Source of the DNA: Acidibrevibacterium fodinaquatile
GTDB taxonomy: Bacteria > Pseudomonadota > Alphaproteobacteria > Acetobacterales > Acetobacteraceae
Direction of reading: 5' to 3'
Assembly (NCBI RefSeq): GCF_003352165.1
Contig: NZ_CP029176.1
Location: 3,789,501 to 3,853,500 of the forward strand
Length of the DNA: 64,000 bases
Positions 48,150 through 57,308 of the stretch are shown in pieces. The notes under the pieces were generated by a model, which was not told where the DNA came from, ran no database searches, and worked only from the letters and a program-made list of their open reading frames with translations. The number at the start of each line of letters is the position of its first letter. Within the stretch, counting starts at the first letter, position 1. Made by a program: the position numbers and the translations under genes.

Positions 48150-48923
48150 ATGCGTGACGACCCCCTGACCATCGCCGAGAAAATCTTTCCCTCGCGCCTT
48201 TTGCTCGGGAGCGGCGGCTATCCCAACCGGCAAGTGCTGCTCGATGCCCTGCGTGAGGGCGCGCCGGCGATGGTGACGGTCGCGATCCGCCGCATCAGCC
48301 TCGAAGCCTATGCCGAGAGTCTGATCGATGTGCTCGCGGGCTATGTCCTGCTGCCCAACACCGCCGGCTGCGCCAGCGTGCGCGACGCGCGCCTGACCGC
48401 CGAATTGGGCCGGGAAGCCTTGGGCACGGATTGGGTGAAGCTCGAGCTGATCGGCGACCGTGAGACGCAATATCCCGATATCGAATTGCTGCTCAAGGCG
48501 ACCGACGAGCTGGTCCGCGCCGGCTTCACCGTTCTTCCCTATGCCAACGACGATCCGGTGAGCTGCCGCAAGCTCGCCGATCTCGGCGCCGCCGCCGTCA
48601 TGCCGCTGGGCTCGCCGATTGGCACCGGGCTTGGCATCATCAACCCCTACGCCATTGCCCGTATCATCGCGACCTGCCCGGTGCCGGTCATTCTCGATGC
48701 CGGCATCGGCACCGCCTCCGACGCGGCGCAAGCGATGGAACTCGGCTGCGCCGGCGTCCTGCTCAACAGCGCCGTCGCCGGCGCCGAAGACCCGCCGCGC
48801 ATGGCGCGCGCCATGCGGCTTGCGGTCGAGGCCGGCTATTGCGCCCATCGCGCCGGGCGCATCCCCAAACGCACCCAAGCCGAGCCCTCGAGCCCGCAGC
48901 TCGGCCTCGTCGGCGGCGGCTGA
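48150..48923 (+). CDS. thiG: Thiazole synthase ThiG
   Basis: 257 residues, TIM barrel. [14 protein letters not shown] (about 13), [20 protein letters not shown] (about 65), WVKLELIGD with the Schiff-base Lys (about 95), [37 protein letters not shown] (about 150) and [17 protein letters not shown] near residue 185. It joins DXP, iminoglycine and ThiS sulfur. It begins 2 bp after thiS. ThiD, ThiE and ThiF are not in the window. Confidence 0.95.
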   Translation: MRDDPLTIAEKIFPSRLLLGSGGYPNRQVLLDALREGAPAMVTVAIRRISLEAYAESLIDVLAGYVLLPNTAGCASVRDARLTAELGREALGTDWVKLELIGDRETQYPDIELLLKATDELVRAGFTVLPYANDDPVSCRKLADLGAAAVMPLGSPIGTGLGIINPYAIARIIATCPVPVILDAGIGTASDAAQAMELGCAGVLLNSAVAGAEDPPRMARAMRLAVEAGYCAHRAGRIPKRTQAEPSSPQLGLVGGG

Positions 48924-48949
48924 GCGGAGGCATCTGCGGCCCTCCCGCT

Positions 48950-49939
48950 CTAGCGCGGGATCATGCCGCCGAGTTCGTCTTCGATATGGATGCGGATGAT
49001 GTCATCGAAGCTCGTTTCGGCGCGAAAGCCGAGGGCGAGCGCGCGTTTGGGGTCAAAGCGCGTTGGCCAGCCGGCGACGATCGCGGCGATAGCGGGATCG
49101 GGCTCACGGCGGATCAGGCGCACGGCCTTCTCTCCGGCGACCCGGCCGAGGGCCGCGATCTGCTCGCCGACCGTCGCCGAAAGCCCCGGCATGGAAAGAT
49201 TGCGCCGTGCCCCGAGCGGCGCGAGATCGATCGTTGCCGCATGGATCAAAAACGAGACCGCGGCGCGCGGGCTCGCATGCCAATGGCGCACCTCGTCCGA
49301 GACCGGCAGAACCGCCTCCATTCCGACCAGTGGCTCACGCAAAATGCCGGAGAAAAAGCCCGAGGCCGCCTTGTTCGGCTTGCCCGGGCGGATGCAGATG
49401 GTGGGAAGCCGAATGCCGATGCCATCGAAAATGCCGCGGCGTGAATAATCCGCAAGCAGCAATTCGCCGATCGCTTTTTGCGTCCCATAACTGGTGAGCG
49501 GCGTGGTGAAGAAATCATCCGGGATCGGGTCGGGAAATGGCGCCCCGAACACCGCGATCGAGGAGGTGAAGACGACGCGCGGCGAATAGGGAGATTTTTG
49601 TCCCTCTGCCCGGATCGCTTCGAACAATGCCCGCGTGCCATCGAGATTGACGCGATAGCCCTTGTCGAAATCCGCTTCCGCCTCGCCCGAGACGATGGCG
49701 GCGAGATGGAAGATGACATCGGGGCGCTTGGCGATGGCGGCCTCGGCGGCGCCGGGCGCGGCAAGATCGGCGGCCCAGGCGTCGATGCTGCCGGCGAACC
49801 CGGCGGGCTTTTCCGGCATCATGATATCGGTGAGCGAAAGCCGCGCAATCTCGCGCCCGGCGAGGATTTTCTCGTGCGCGAGCCGCGCCGCGAGCTTGCG
49901 CCCGATCATCCCCCCGGCGCCAGTGATCAGAACATGCAT
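48950..49939 (-). CDS. denD: D-erythronate dehydrogenase-like SDR
   Basis: 329 residues. MHVLITGAGGMIGRKLAARL (NAD motif), DVIFHLAAIVSGEAEADFDK (about 75), SSIAVFG, and catalytic SYGTQKAIGELLLADYSRRG (about 150). The segments GEAEADFDKGYRVNLDGTR, IRLPTICIRPGKPNKAASGF and SATVGEQIAALGRVAG are typical of DenD, which oxidises D-erythronate at C2 in four-carbon acid sugar catabolism. No partner otnK/otnC genes are present here, so the substrate is uncertain. Confidence 0.85.
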   Translation of the reverse strand: MHVLITGAGGMIGRKLAARLAHEKILAGREIARLSLTDIMMPEKPAGFAGSIDAWAADLAAPGAAEAAIAKRPDVIFHLAAIVSGEAEADFDKGYRVNLDGTRALFEAIRAEGQKSPYSPRVVFTSSIAVFGAPFPDPIPDDFFTTPLTSYGTQKAIGELLLADYSRRGIFDGIGIRLPTICIRPGKPNKAASGFFSGILREPLVGMEAVLPVSDEVRHWHASPRAAVSFLIHAATIDLAPLGARRNLSMPGLSATVGEQIAALGRVAGEKAVRLIRREPDPAIAAIVAGWPTRFDPKRALALGFRAETSFDDIIRIHIEDELGGMIPR

Positions 49940-50072
49940 CGCGTGTCTCCTCCCCTGTCATCGCCTGCCCGGCATCAGTGGCCGCGACGCGCGCCGGCGT
50001 CAATCCTTCGTCTTCGCGGCCGCCGCCGTCGGCGCTATGATAGTGGCGAGTGAGAGTGAGGAAGGAGAGGCG

Positions 50073-51695
50073 ATGTCTGCAACCGATTTCGCGCTGGCGA
50101 AAAACGCCGCCAATTACGTGCCGCTGTCACCGCTCAGCTTTCTTGCCCGCACCGCCGCGGTCTATCCGGATCGTCTCGCCGTCGTGCATGGCGATCGGCG
50201 TTTCACCTGGGCGGAAACCGCGGCGCGTTGCGCCCGCTTCGCTTCCTCGCTCGCAGCGCGCGGGATCGGACGGGGCGATGTCATCGCGGTCATGGCCCCC
50301 AACATCCCGGCCCTCTTTGAGGCGCATTTCGGTGTGCCGCTCGCGGGCGCGGTCTTGAACGCCATCAATACGCGCCTCGACGCCGCGACCATCGCCTTCA
50401 TTCTCGCCCATAGCGAGACGAAAATACTGCTCGCTGATACCGAATACGCCGCGACCATCGAAGCCGCGATCGCGCTGCTGCCCGCGCACGCGAGACCGCT
50501 GGTCGTCGATATCGTCGATGGCGATGGCGGGCCGCGGATCGGTGCGATCGACTATGAGGCCTTCCTCGCCGCGGGCGATCCCACATTTGCCCATGCGCTG
50601 CCCGGCGATGAATGGGACGCGATCAGCCTCAATTACACTTCCGGCACCACCGGCAACCCCAAGGGCGTCGTCTATCACCATCGTGGCGCCTATCTCAACG
50701 CGCTCGGCAATATCGTCACCTGGGGGATGGCGCAGCATCCCGTCTATCTCTGGACCTTGCCGATGTTTCATTGCAACGGCTGGTGTTTTCCATGGACGGT
50801 GACGGCGCTGGCCGGCACCCATGTCTGCTTGCGCCGCGTCGAGGCGCGGGCGATGTATGATGCGATCGCCGATGCCGGCGTCACCCATCTTTGCGGCGCG
50901 CCGATCGTGATGAATCTTCTGCTGCACGCCCCCGCGGCCGAGCGGCGTGATTTCGGCGGCCGCCGGATCGCGATGATGACGGCGGCGGCGCCGCCGCCGG
51001 CCGCTGTTATCGAGGGGATGGAGCGGCTCGGCTTCACGATCACCCATGTCTATGGCCTTACCGAGGTCTATGGCCCGGTGACGGTTTGCGCCTGGCAGGA
51101 GGCCTGGGCCGATCTGCCGCCCGCCGAACAGGCGCGGATGAAAGCGCGCCAGGGCGTGCCTTATCCGGTGTTCGAGGCGGTCATGGTCGCCGATCCCGCA
51201 ACCCTCGCTCCGGTCGCGAAAGATGGCGCGGCGATGGGCGAGGTGTTGATGCGCGGCAATATCGTGATGAAAGGCTATTTCAAGAACCCGAAAGCGACCG
51301 AGGAGGCTTTCGCCGGCGGCTGGTTTCATACCGGTGATCTCGGCGTCTGGCACGCGGACGGCTATATCGAACTCAAGGACCGCTCGAAAGACATCATCAT
51401 TTCGGGCGGCGAGAATATTTCCACGATCGAGGTCGAATCGGTGCTGCATCGCCACCCGGCGGTGCTGGATGCGGCCGTGGTCGCGAAACCTGATGAGAAA
51501 TGGGGCGAGACGCCGTGTGCCTTCATCACCCTCAAACCCGGCGCCACCGTGACCGAGGCGGAAATCATCGCCTTCTGCCGCGCCCACCTCGCCCATTTCA
51601 AGGCGCCACGCCAGGTCGTGTTCGGACCATTGCCGAAAACCTCAACCGGGAAGACGCAAAAATTCGTCCTTCGCGAACGCGCGAAGGCGATCTGA
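50073..51695 (+). CDS. AMP-dependent acyl-CoA ligase, DmdB-like
   Basis: 540 residues with a GGAAGGAG Shine-Dalgarno. P-loop LNYTSGTTGNPKGVVYHHRG (about 183-203), LPMFHCNGWCFPWTVTALAG (about 230), THVYGLTEVYGPVTV (about 325), WFHTGDLGVWHADGYIELKD (about 418), SGGENISTIEVESVLHRHP (about 440) and the C-terminal lysine in KTSTGKTQKFVLRERAK. The order and the TDFALAKNAANYVPLSPLSF start fit medium/short-chain ligases of the DmdB type (3-methylmercaptopropionate-CoA ligase), but other fatty acids are equally possible. It does not belong to an operon. Confidence 0.88.
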   Translation: MSATDFALAKNAANYVPLSPLSFLARTAAVYPDRLAVVHGDRRFTWAETAARCARFASSLAARGIGRGDVIAVMAPNIPALFEAHFGVPLAGAVLNAINTRLDAATIAFILAHSETKILLADTEYAATIEAAIALLPAHARPLVVDIVDGDGGPRIGAIDYEAFLAAGDPTFAHALPGDEWDAISLNYTSGTTGNPKGVVYHHRGAYLNALGNIVTWGMAQHPVYLWTLPMFHCNGWCFPWTVTALAGTHVCLRRVEARAMYDAIADAGVTHLCGAPIVMNLLLHAPAAERRDFGGRRIAMMTAAAPPPAAVIEGMERLGFTITHVYGLTEVYGPVTVCAWQEAWADLPPAEQARMKARQGVPYPVFEAVMVADPATLAPVAKDGAAMGEVLMRGNIVMKGYFKNPKATEEAFAGGWFHTGDLGVWHADGYIELKDRSKDIIISGGENISTIEVESVLHRHPAVLDAAVVAKPDEKWGETPCAFITLKPGATVTEAEIIAFCRAHLAHFKAPRQVVFGPLPKTSTGKTQKFVLRERAKAI

Positions 51696-51717
51696 CAGCG
51701 ATCAGCGCTTTCGCTGA

Positions 51718-54700
51718 TCAGGTTTCATCCGGCGCGTGTTCGGCCGCGCCGCGCGGCCCTTCCGGGGTTGGCGCGTCGGCATTGTCTTTGCGATGGAGGA
51801 TCGCAAAGACGGTGGGGACGAAGAGCAGGGTTGAGACGGTGGCAAACAGCAGGCCGCCGACGACAGCGCGGCCGAGCGGGGCGTTTTGTTCGCCGCCATC
51901 GCCGAGCCCGAGCGACATCGGGATCATGCCGATCACCATCGCAGACGCCGTCATCAAGACCGGGCGCAGCCGCACGAAGCCGGCTTCAAGCGCCGCCTTG
52001 GTCGAATTCATCCCCTCCGCCAGCTGCTCGCGGGCAAACGCCACGACGAGGATGGAGTTGGCGGTCGCGACCCCCATGCACATGATCGCGCCAGTCAGCG
52101 CCGGCACCGAAAGCGGTGTTCCCGTCACAAACAACATCCAGACGATGCCGGCGATCGCCGCCGGCAGCGCGGTGATGATGATGAAGGGATCGAGCCAGGA
52201 CTGAAAATTGACGACGAGCAAGAGATAGATCAGCACCACCGAACCGACCAGGCCGGCAAAGAGCTGAGCATAGGCGGTGTTCATCGTATCCACCTGCCCA
52301 CGCACCGCAACCGCGGCGCCGGGCGGACGGTATTTCAAGTTGGCGGCGATGATGCGGTTGATATCGCCCGACACGCCGCCGAGATCGCGCCCTTGCACGG
52401 CAGCGAAGATCTCCTCCATCGGCTGGACGTTATAATGCGAAACCATACCCGGCCGGCCCAACGCTTTGATGCCGGCCAGCGCGCCGAGAATCTGCGTGTC
52501 CCTGCCAGCGGTCTTGAAATTCCCAGGATTCGAGATCGGCATGTTGATCAGATCGTTCATCGTATCGATGCGATATTGCGGCGTCTGGCCAACCAGAAAG
52601 TAGGTGATGCCGGTTTTGTAATTGAGATAAAAATTCGGGCTGACCTGATAATTGGAATAAAGCGAGGTCAGCATCGAATTGGTGACATCGGCCTCGGTCA
52701 GGCCGACCATCATCGCGTAGCTGCGATCGACATCGACCTCTAGGGTCGGATAATTGAAGGGCTGCGCGAGATGGGTATCGACGAGGCCGGGCACCCGCAC
52801 CAGGTCGCGATAGAGCCGCAAGGCGAAGCGGTAATCGTCGTCGAGATCGGGGCCGGTGACCTGGATATCGATCGGCGATGGGCGGCCGAAATTGAGAATC
52901 TGCGTGTTCATGTCAGCGGGCATGAAATAAAACGTCGTGCCCGGAAAATGCAGCGGCAATTGCCGCCGCAAATAGGCGACATAATCGGCGGTCGGGCCGT
53001 GATGGTCATGATCGAGGGTGATCAGAACGTCGGCGTCCTCCGGGCCAAACGAGCCGGTGCTGAGATAGGCGAGCGGGATACCGGCAACCGGGAGATCGAT
53101 GTTGTCGACGAAGGTCTTGAGCTGGTCCTTCGGGATCACCGTGCGGATATAGTCCTCGACCTCTTGCGCCAGCCGTGCGGTTTCCTCGATGCGGGTTCCG
53201 GTCTGGGCACGGATATGCAGATACATCACACCGGCATCGACGCCAGGGAAAAAAATCTGCCCGAGCCAGGGGCCGAGCGCCACCACCGAGCCAACCGTGA
53301 ACGCCAGAAACACCCCGACGAAAACATAGCGAATGGCAAGGATGCCCGCGAGCACGCTATGATAGCCATCGCGCATGCGGGTGAAACCGCGCTCGAAGCC
53401 TTGCTGGAAGCGCACGAAGGGATTGCGCGATTTCGGGTGCGCATGCGCGTGCTCGCCGCCCTCCTCCTTCCTTTTCAGCTCCTGCTGATGATGTTCGGCA
53501 ACGCCGCGCAGCATGAACACCGCCATCGTCGGCACCAGCGTGCGCGAGAGGATGAAGGAGGCGACCATGGCGAAGATCACCGCTTCCGCGAGCGGCGTGA
53601 AGAGATAATAGGAAACGCCGGTGAGCAGCCACATCGGCGCGAACACGATGCTGATCGAAAGCAAAGAGAGCAGCGCCGGGATGACGATCTGCTGCGCGCC
53701 ATCGAGGATCGCGGTCTCGATGTCTTTGCCCATTTCCATGTGATAGTTGAAATTCTCGATCGTCACCGTCGCTTCATCGACCAGCATGCCGACAGCGAGC
53801 GCGAGCCCGCCGAGCGTCAGCGTGTTGATGGTCTGGCCGATCGCCGAGAGCACGACGATCGAGGACAAAACCGAAAGCGGGATCGAGACCGCGATGATGA
53901 TCGTCGAGCGCACCGAGCCCAGGAACAAGAGGATCATCAGCGCCGTCAGCACCGCGGCGATGAGCGCCTCACGCACCACGCCCTCGATCGCCGCGCGCAC
54001 GAACACCGATTGGTCGCCGACGAGATGGAGTTCCATGCCCTTGGGCACGGTCTCCTCGATCAGCGGCATGCGATCCTTCACGCCCTGGACGATGTCGAGG
54101 GTGGAGACCGCGCCGGCCTTGACCACCGGCATCAGGATCGCGCGCTCGCCATTCACCCGCACCATGTTGGTTTGCGGAATGGCGCCGTCATGGACGTAGG
54201 CGATGTCCTTCATATAGATGACGGTGCCGTTGGCTTTCTTGATCGGAAAATCGTTCATCTCGGGGATGCTGCGCGGCTGATCCGTCAGCATCATCGCCCA
54301 TTCATATTTGCCGATCTTCTGCGTCCCGGTGGGCAGAATGAGGTTCTGCTGGTTGAGCTGATTGACGACATCTTGTGGTGATAGCCCGTTGGCCTGCATC
54401 TCCTCTGGGTTGAGATCGGCGATCACCATGCGGTATTTGCCGCCATACGGCGTCAGGATCGCGGTCCCCTGCACCGAGGCCAAAGCCGGTCGGATCACGT
54501 TATTGGCATAGTCGAACAGGATCGTCTCCGGCACCGTCGTGCTGGAGGCGGTCATTGAAATCACGGGGATGGAGGCGGCATCGTAAAACAACACGTAGGG
54601 CGGCACCGAACCGCGCGGGAAGAAGCTCAGCACCACCTGCGCCGTCGCCGTCACCTCCGACAACGCCGCCGAGATATCGACGTGGTTGTCGAAAAAGATC

Positions 54701-54978
54701 TTCACGATACCGTAATCGATCATCGAATTGGATTCGATATGCTCGATATCGACCGTGGTCGCCATCACCGTGCGTTCGAAGAAGTAGACGAAGCGGCCAG
54801 AGACATCGGCTGGCATCATGCCGTTATATTGGAACACCACCGCGACGACCGGAATGTCGATCGAGGGGAACACATCCTTCGGCGTGCGAACGGCCGAGAT
54901 GGTGCCGAACAGAAGAATCAGAATCGCAAGGACGACGAACGTATAGGGCCGCCGCAACGCGACTTGAACAATCCACAT
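51718..54978 (-). CDS. RND family efflux pump inner-membrane subunit
   Basis: 1086 residues with the HAE-RND plan: TM1 near 10-30, porter loop to about 340, TM2-6 around 340-500, and a second half repeating this with the last helices near 930-1060. TM4 carries LALAVGMLVDEATVTIENF, where AcrB has Asp-Asp; here the pair is Asp-Glu. SLGLGDGGEQNAPLGRAVVGG is the family C-terminal motif. A His-rich loop (EEGGEHAHAHPKS, about 515) may bind metal. No membrane-fusion protein or outer-membrane channel gene is adjacent, so the partners must be encoded elsewhere. Confidence 0.93.
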   Translation of the reverse strand: MWIVQVALRRPYTFVVLAILILLFGTISAVRTPKDVFPSIDIPVVAVVFQYNGMMPADVSGRFVYFFERTVMATTVDIEHIESNSMIDYGIVKIFFDNHVDISAALSEVTATAQVVLSFFPRGSVPPYVLFYDAASIPVISMTASSTTVPETILFDYANNVIRPALASVQGTAILTPYGGKYRMVIADLNPEEMQANGLSPQDVVNQLNQQNLILPTGTQKIGKYEWAMMLTDQPRSIPEMNDFPIKKANGTVIYMKDIAYVHDGAIPQTNMVRVNGERAILMPVVKAGAVSTLDIVQGVKDRMPLIEETVPKGMELHLVGDQSVFVRAAIEGVVREALIAAVLTALMILLFLGSVRSTIIIAVSIPLSVLSSIVVLSAIGQTINTLTLGGLALAVGMLVDEATVTIENFNYHMEMGKDIETAILDGAQQIVIPALLSLLSISIVFAPMWLLTGVSYYLFTPLAEAVIFAMVASFILSRTLVPTMAVFMLRGVAEHHQQELKRKEEGGEHAHAHPKSRNPFVRFQQGFERGFTRMRDGYHSVLAGILAIRYVFVGVFLAFTVGSVVALGPWLGQIFFPGVDAGVMYLHIRAQTGTRIEETARLAQEVEDYIRTVIPKDQLKTFVDNIDLPVAGIPLAYLSTGSFGPEDADVLITLDHDHHGPTADYVAYLRRQLPLHFPGTTFYFMPADMNTQILNFGRPSPIDIQVTGPDLDDDYRFALRLYRDLVRVPGLVDTHLAQPFNYPTLEVDVDRSYAMMVGLTEADVTNSMLTSLYSNYQVSPNFYLNYKTGITYFLVGQTPQYRIDTMNDLINMPISNPGNFKTAGRDTQILGALAGIKALGRPGMVSHYNVQPMEEIFAAVQGRDLGGVSGDINRIIAANLKYRPPGAAVAVRGQVDTMNTAYAQLFAGLVGSVVLIYLLLVVNFQSWLDPFIIITALPAAIAGIVWMLFVTGTPLSVPALTGAIMCMGVATANSILVVAFAREQLAEGMNSTKAALEAGFVRLRPVLMTASAMVIGMIPMSLGLGDGGEQNAPLGRAVVGGLLFATVSTLLFVPTVFAILHRKDNADAPTPEGPRGAAEHAPDET

Positions 54979-55355
54979 TATGCCGTCCGTGTCGCCATCT
55001 GTACAGGAAACACCGCCTCGTCGCGCGGCGTGCGCGGAAGGCTGGTGAGCACGGCCGACGGTATTGGCAAACGCGCGAGGCGTGAATTAAAAATTCGTTC
55101 AATGTGTTGACGCTATCTGTGAACTTTATAAAGTTTGCTTAATAGGCTCCGTCGTCTGTGCGCCCGGCCGCGCGGCGTTTCATTCTCTGGATTTGCAACG
55201 ACTTTGGGGGCGATGCCAAGAGATGAGGCCGATCAGACGAAAGATGCGGTCATCCGGGTGGAAACATAAAAATGACGTCAGTCCAAAAAATCATACTCGC
55301 TGACCACGACGCACCTGCAACTTACTGATGCTCGTGATGTTTTAAGAACTAGCGG
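54979..55355. promoter_or_regulatory. Upstream region of the RND gene with two palindromes
   Basis: A 377-bp gap with no gene, between the RND start (minus) and the stop of the FkbM methyltransferase gene (also minus). It contains GAATTAAAAATTC (55084-55096) and the perfect 14-bp palindrome AACTTTATAAAGTT (55122-55135), 105-160 bp before the RND start. Such palindromes are typical TetR/MarR-type operators for pumps. No regulator gene is adjacent. Confidence 0.5.
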
Positions 55356-56279
55356 TCAAACTCGGGCCCGGCGCATGTCAGGAAAGCGCAAAGCGGCGAT
55401 CAAGTCGGTGCGCTCGGCGCGGCAGGCGATATAGTTGGGGCCGAGAAAATCCTCATCGGCGAGGGTGTATTCCTTGAACATCACCCCCTCAGGATAGAGC
55501 TTTCCAACCACAAAGCCGCGCGCGGTGAAAAACTTATAGTAATCCTCCAGAAAATCGCGGGTTTTGAGGTTGATTTCGCCATATTCGAACTGCACCAAGT
55601 CTATCGCGTTGCGGGCGAACGCGTTTTGGAAGCCGTTAAGCACCGAAAATTCCGCCCCTTCGACGTCAATTTTGAGAAAATCGAGATGCGCAATCCCGTG
55701 CTCGGCAAGAAACGCATCGCCGGTGGTGATGCGTGCCGCGACCTCGGCGATCGTTGCATCATCATTCCCGTCAGAGGAAATTGCGACGGCGTCGCGGAGC
55801 GTGCTGTTGGCGGTATCGTCACGCGGCGAGAGATAGACCGTGATTTCCCCCTCATGATCGCCGAGCCCGAAGGGGTGGATGGTGAGACGCGCCCCGAACG
55901 GCGCCGCGTTGACGGCGAGGGCTTCGGCGGTTGCGGGCGTGATCTCGAAGGCGTGAAGGTGTGCGTTGGGCACCAATTCGGCGGCGGCGAGCGACCAATC
56001 GCCGATATTCGCACCGACATCGAACAGCACCGATGGCTTGAACGGCGCCAGTGCCGCGAGCAGCGCCGCCTCGCCATTCAGATGGACGTCATAGTGCCGG
56101 TTTTTCCACGCCTCGACGCATTGCTGCGAGAATGCGGCGAAAGCCTGCGTGCGAGGAGCGCCGCGATCGCGCATCACCCGCCGCGCGAGCCACGCCGCGT
56201 TCCCCGGCCCCATCCGCGTAATCAAGCGAGCAAGCACGCGGATTTGAAATTCCGCCGTTAATCTGGTGAAATTAGGCAT
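55356..56279 (-). CDS. FkbM family methyltransferase
   Basis: 307 residues. SVLFDVGANIGDWSLAAAEL (motif I, about 84), LHAFEITPATAEALAVNAAP (about 107), LDFLKIDVEGAEFSVLNGF (about 198) and DLVQFEYGEINL are the FkbM domain signatures. Members add methyl groups to sugars in exopolysaccharides and lipooligosaccharides. The ATG at 56279 overlaps the start codon of the divergent GT2 gene; ATG at 56213 is an alternative start that would remove this overlap. Confidence 0.88.
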   Translation of the reverse strand: MPNFTRLTAEFQIRVLARLITRMGPGNAAWLARRVMRDRGAPRTQAFAAFSQQCVEAWKNRHYDVHLNGEAALLAALAPFKPSVLFDVGANIGDWSLAAAELVPNAHLHAFEITPATAEALAVNAAPFGARLTIHPFGLGDHEGEITVYLSPRDDTANSTLRDAVAISSDGNDDATIAEVAARITTGDAFLAEHGIAHLDFLKIDVEGAEFSVLNGFQNAFARNAIDLVQFEYGEINLKTRDFLEDYYKFFTARGFVVGKLYPEGVMFKEYTLADEDFLGPNYIACRAERTDLIAALRFPDMRRARV

Positions 56280-57300
56280 GAATGACACAACCCTCGAACA
56301 AAACGCGCGCGCCGGGATGACGCTTTCGATCGGCGTCGTCGTGCCCACCTATAATCGCGCCGGCTTTCTTCCCGAAACCCTCGACGCCATTCTCGGCCAG
56401 ACACGGCCGCCGGACGCGATCGTCGTCGTCGATGACGGCTCGACCGACGAGACGCCATCCGTCCTCGCCCGCTATGCACCAAGGGTCAAGGCGCTGCGGA
56501 TCACGAATTCTGGTGAACTGGTCGCGCGCAACACCGGCGTTGCGGCGCTCGCGACCGATCTCGTCGCGTTTTGCGATAGCGACGATCTCTGGCGCCCGGG
56601 TTTCCTCGCGGCGATGGAAGCGTTGTGGCGGGCGGAACCCGGCACCCGCGCCGCCTACGGCGATTTCGTCATCGTCCGCGACGGCGTCTGGGAAGAGACG
56701 AGCAAATTCGCCAGCGCGCCGCCGGGGTTCTGGGAGGGTCTGCGCCCGCTCGGCGCGGAAAGCGGCGTGTTCGATGCGCCGATCATCGCGCGCCTGATCG
56801 CCTTTCAGCCGTTTTTCCCCTCCGCCATGGTCGTCGATCGGCGGTATTTCCAGTCGGTCGGCGGCTGGGACGAAGCGGTGAGCCGGACCGTCGGCATGGA
56901 TTTCGCAACCCATCTCCGCAACGCCGAACACCCGCCGCTCGGCGTCCTGCGCGCGCCGCTGGTCGGCATCAGGAAACATGGCGACAATTACTCCGCCGAT
57001 GTCCAGAAAATGAATCTCGGCGATGCCCGCGTCCTCGAACATGTGCTGCGCACGCGCCCGAGCCTTGCCCCGCATGCGGCGCTGATCCGGGCGAGCATCG
57101 CGCGGCGCCGGCGGGAGGCGTTGGAGACCGCGTTTGCCCGCCGCGATTTCGCCGCCGTGCGCGAAATCCATGCCCTTCTGCCGGCCGCCGAGCGGGGCGG
57201 GAAAATCGCCGTCAAACATGCCGTCGCGACCTTGCCGGCGGCCCTCGCGAACCCGCTTGCCACCCTGCTGTCCGCCGCCGGCTCGGCGCGCGCGCGATAG
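56278..57300 (+). CDS. Glycosyltransferase family 2
   Basis: 340 residues. SIGVVVPTYNRAGFLPETL (about 15-33), IVVVDDGSTDETPSVL (about 46), LVARNTGVAALATDLVAFCDSDDLW (about 80-104), with the DxD-type metal site, then GGWDEAVSRTVGMDF (about 200). GT-A fold, adds one sugar from a nucleotide donor. It is the only plus-strand gene in the right-hand locus. Starts at 56278 or 56317 (MTLSIGVVV) are both possible; the former overlaps the opposite start codon. Confidence 0.88.
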   Translation: MNDTTLEQNARAGMTLSIGVVVPTYNRAGFLPETLDAILGQTRPPDAIVVVDDGSTDETPSVLARYAPRVKALRITNSGELVARNTGVAALATDLVAFCDSDDLWRPGFLAAMEALWRAEPGTRAAYGDFVIVRDGVWEETSKFASAPPGFWEGLRPLGAESGVFDAPIIARLIAFQPFFPSAMVVDRRYFQSVGGWDEAVSRTVGMDFATHLRNAEHPPLGVLRAPLVGIRKHGDNYSADVQKMNLGDARVLEHVLRTRPSLAPHAALIRASIARRRREALETAFARRDFAAVREIHALLPAAERGGKIAVKHAVATLPAALANPLATLLSAAGSARAR

Positions 57301-57308
57301 TTTCCCCC

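Noticed and set aside
52771-54381. 536-codon plus-strand frame rich in Arg/Asp/His
   Set aside because: Antisense to the RND pump; the composition is a mirror of its codons.
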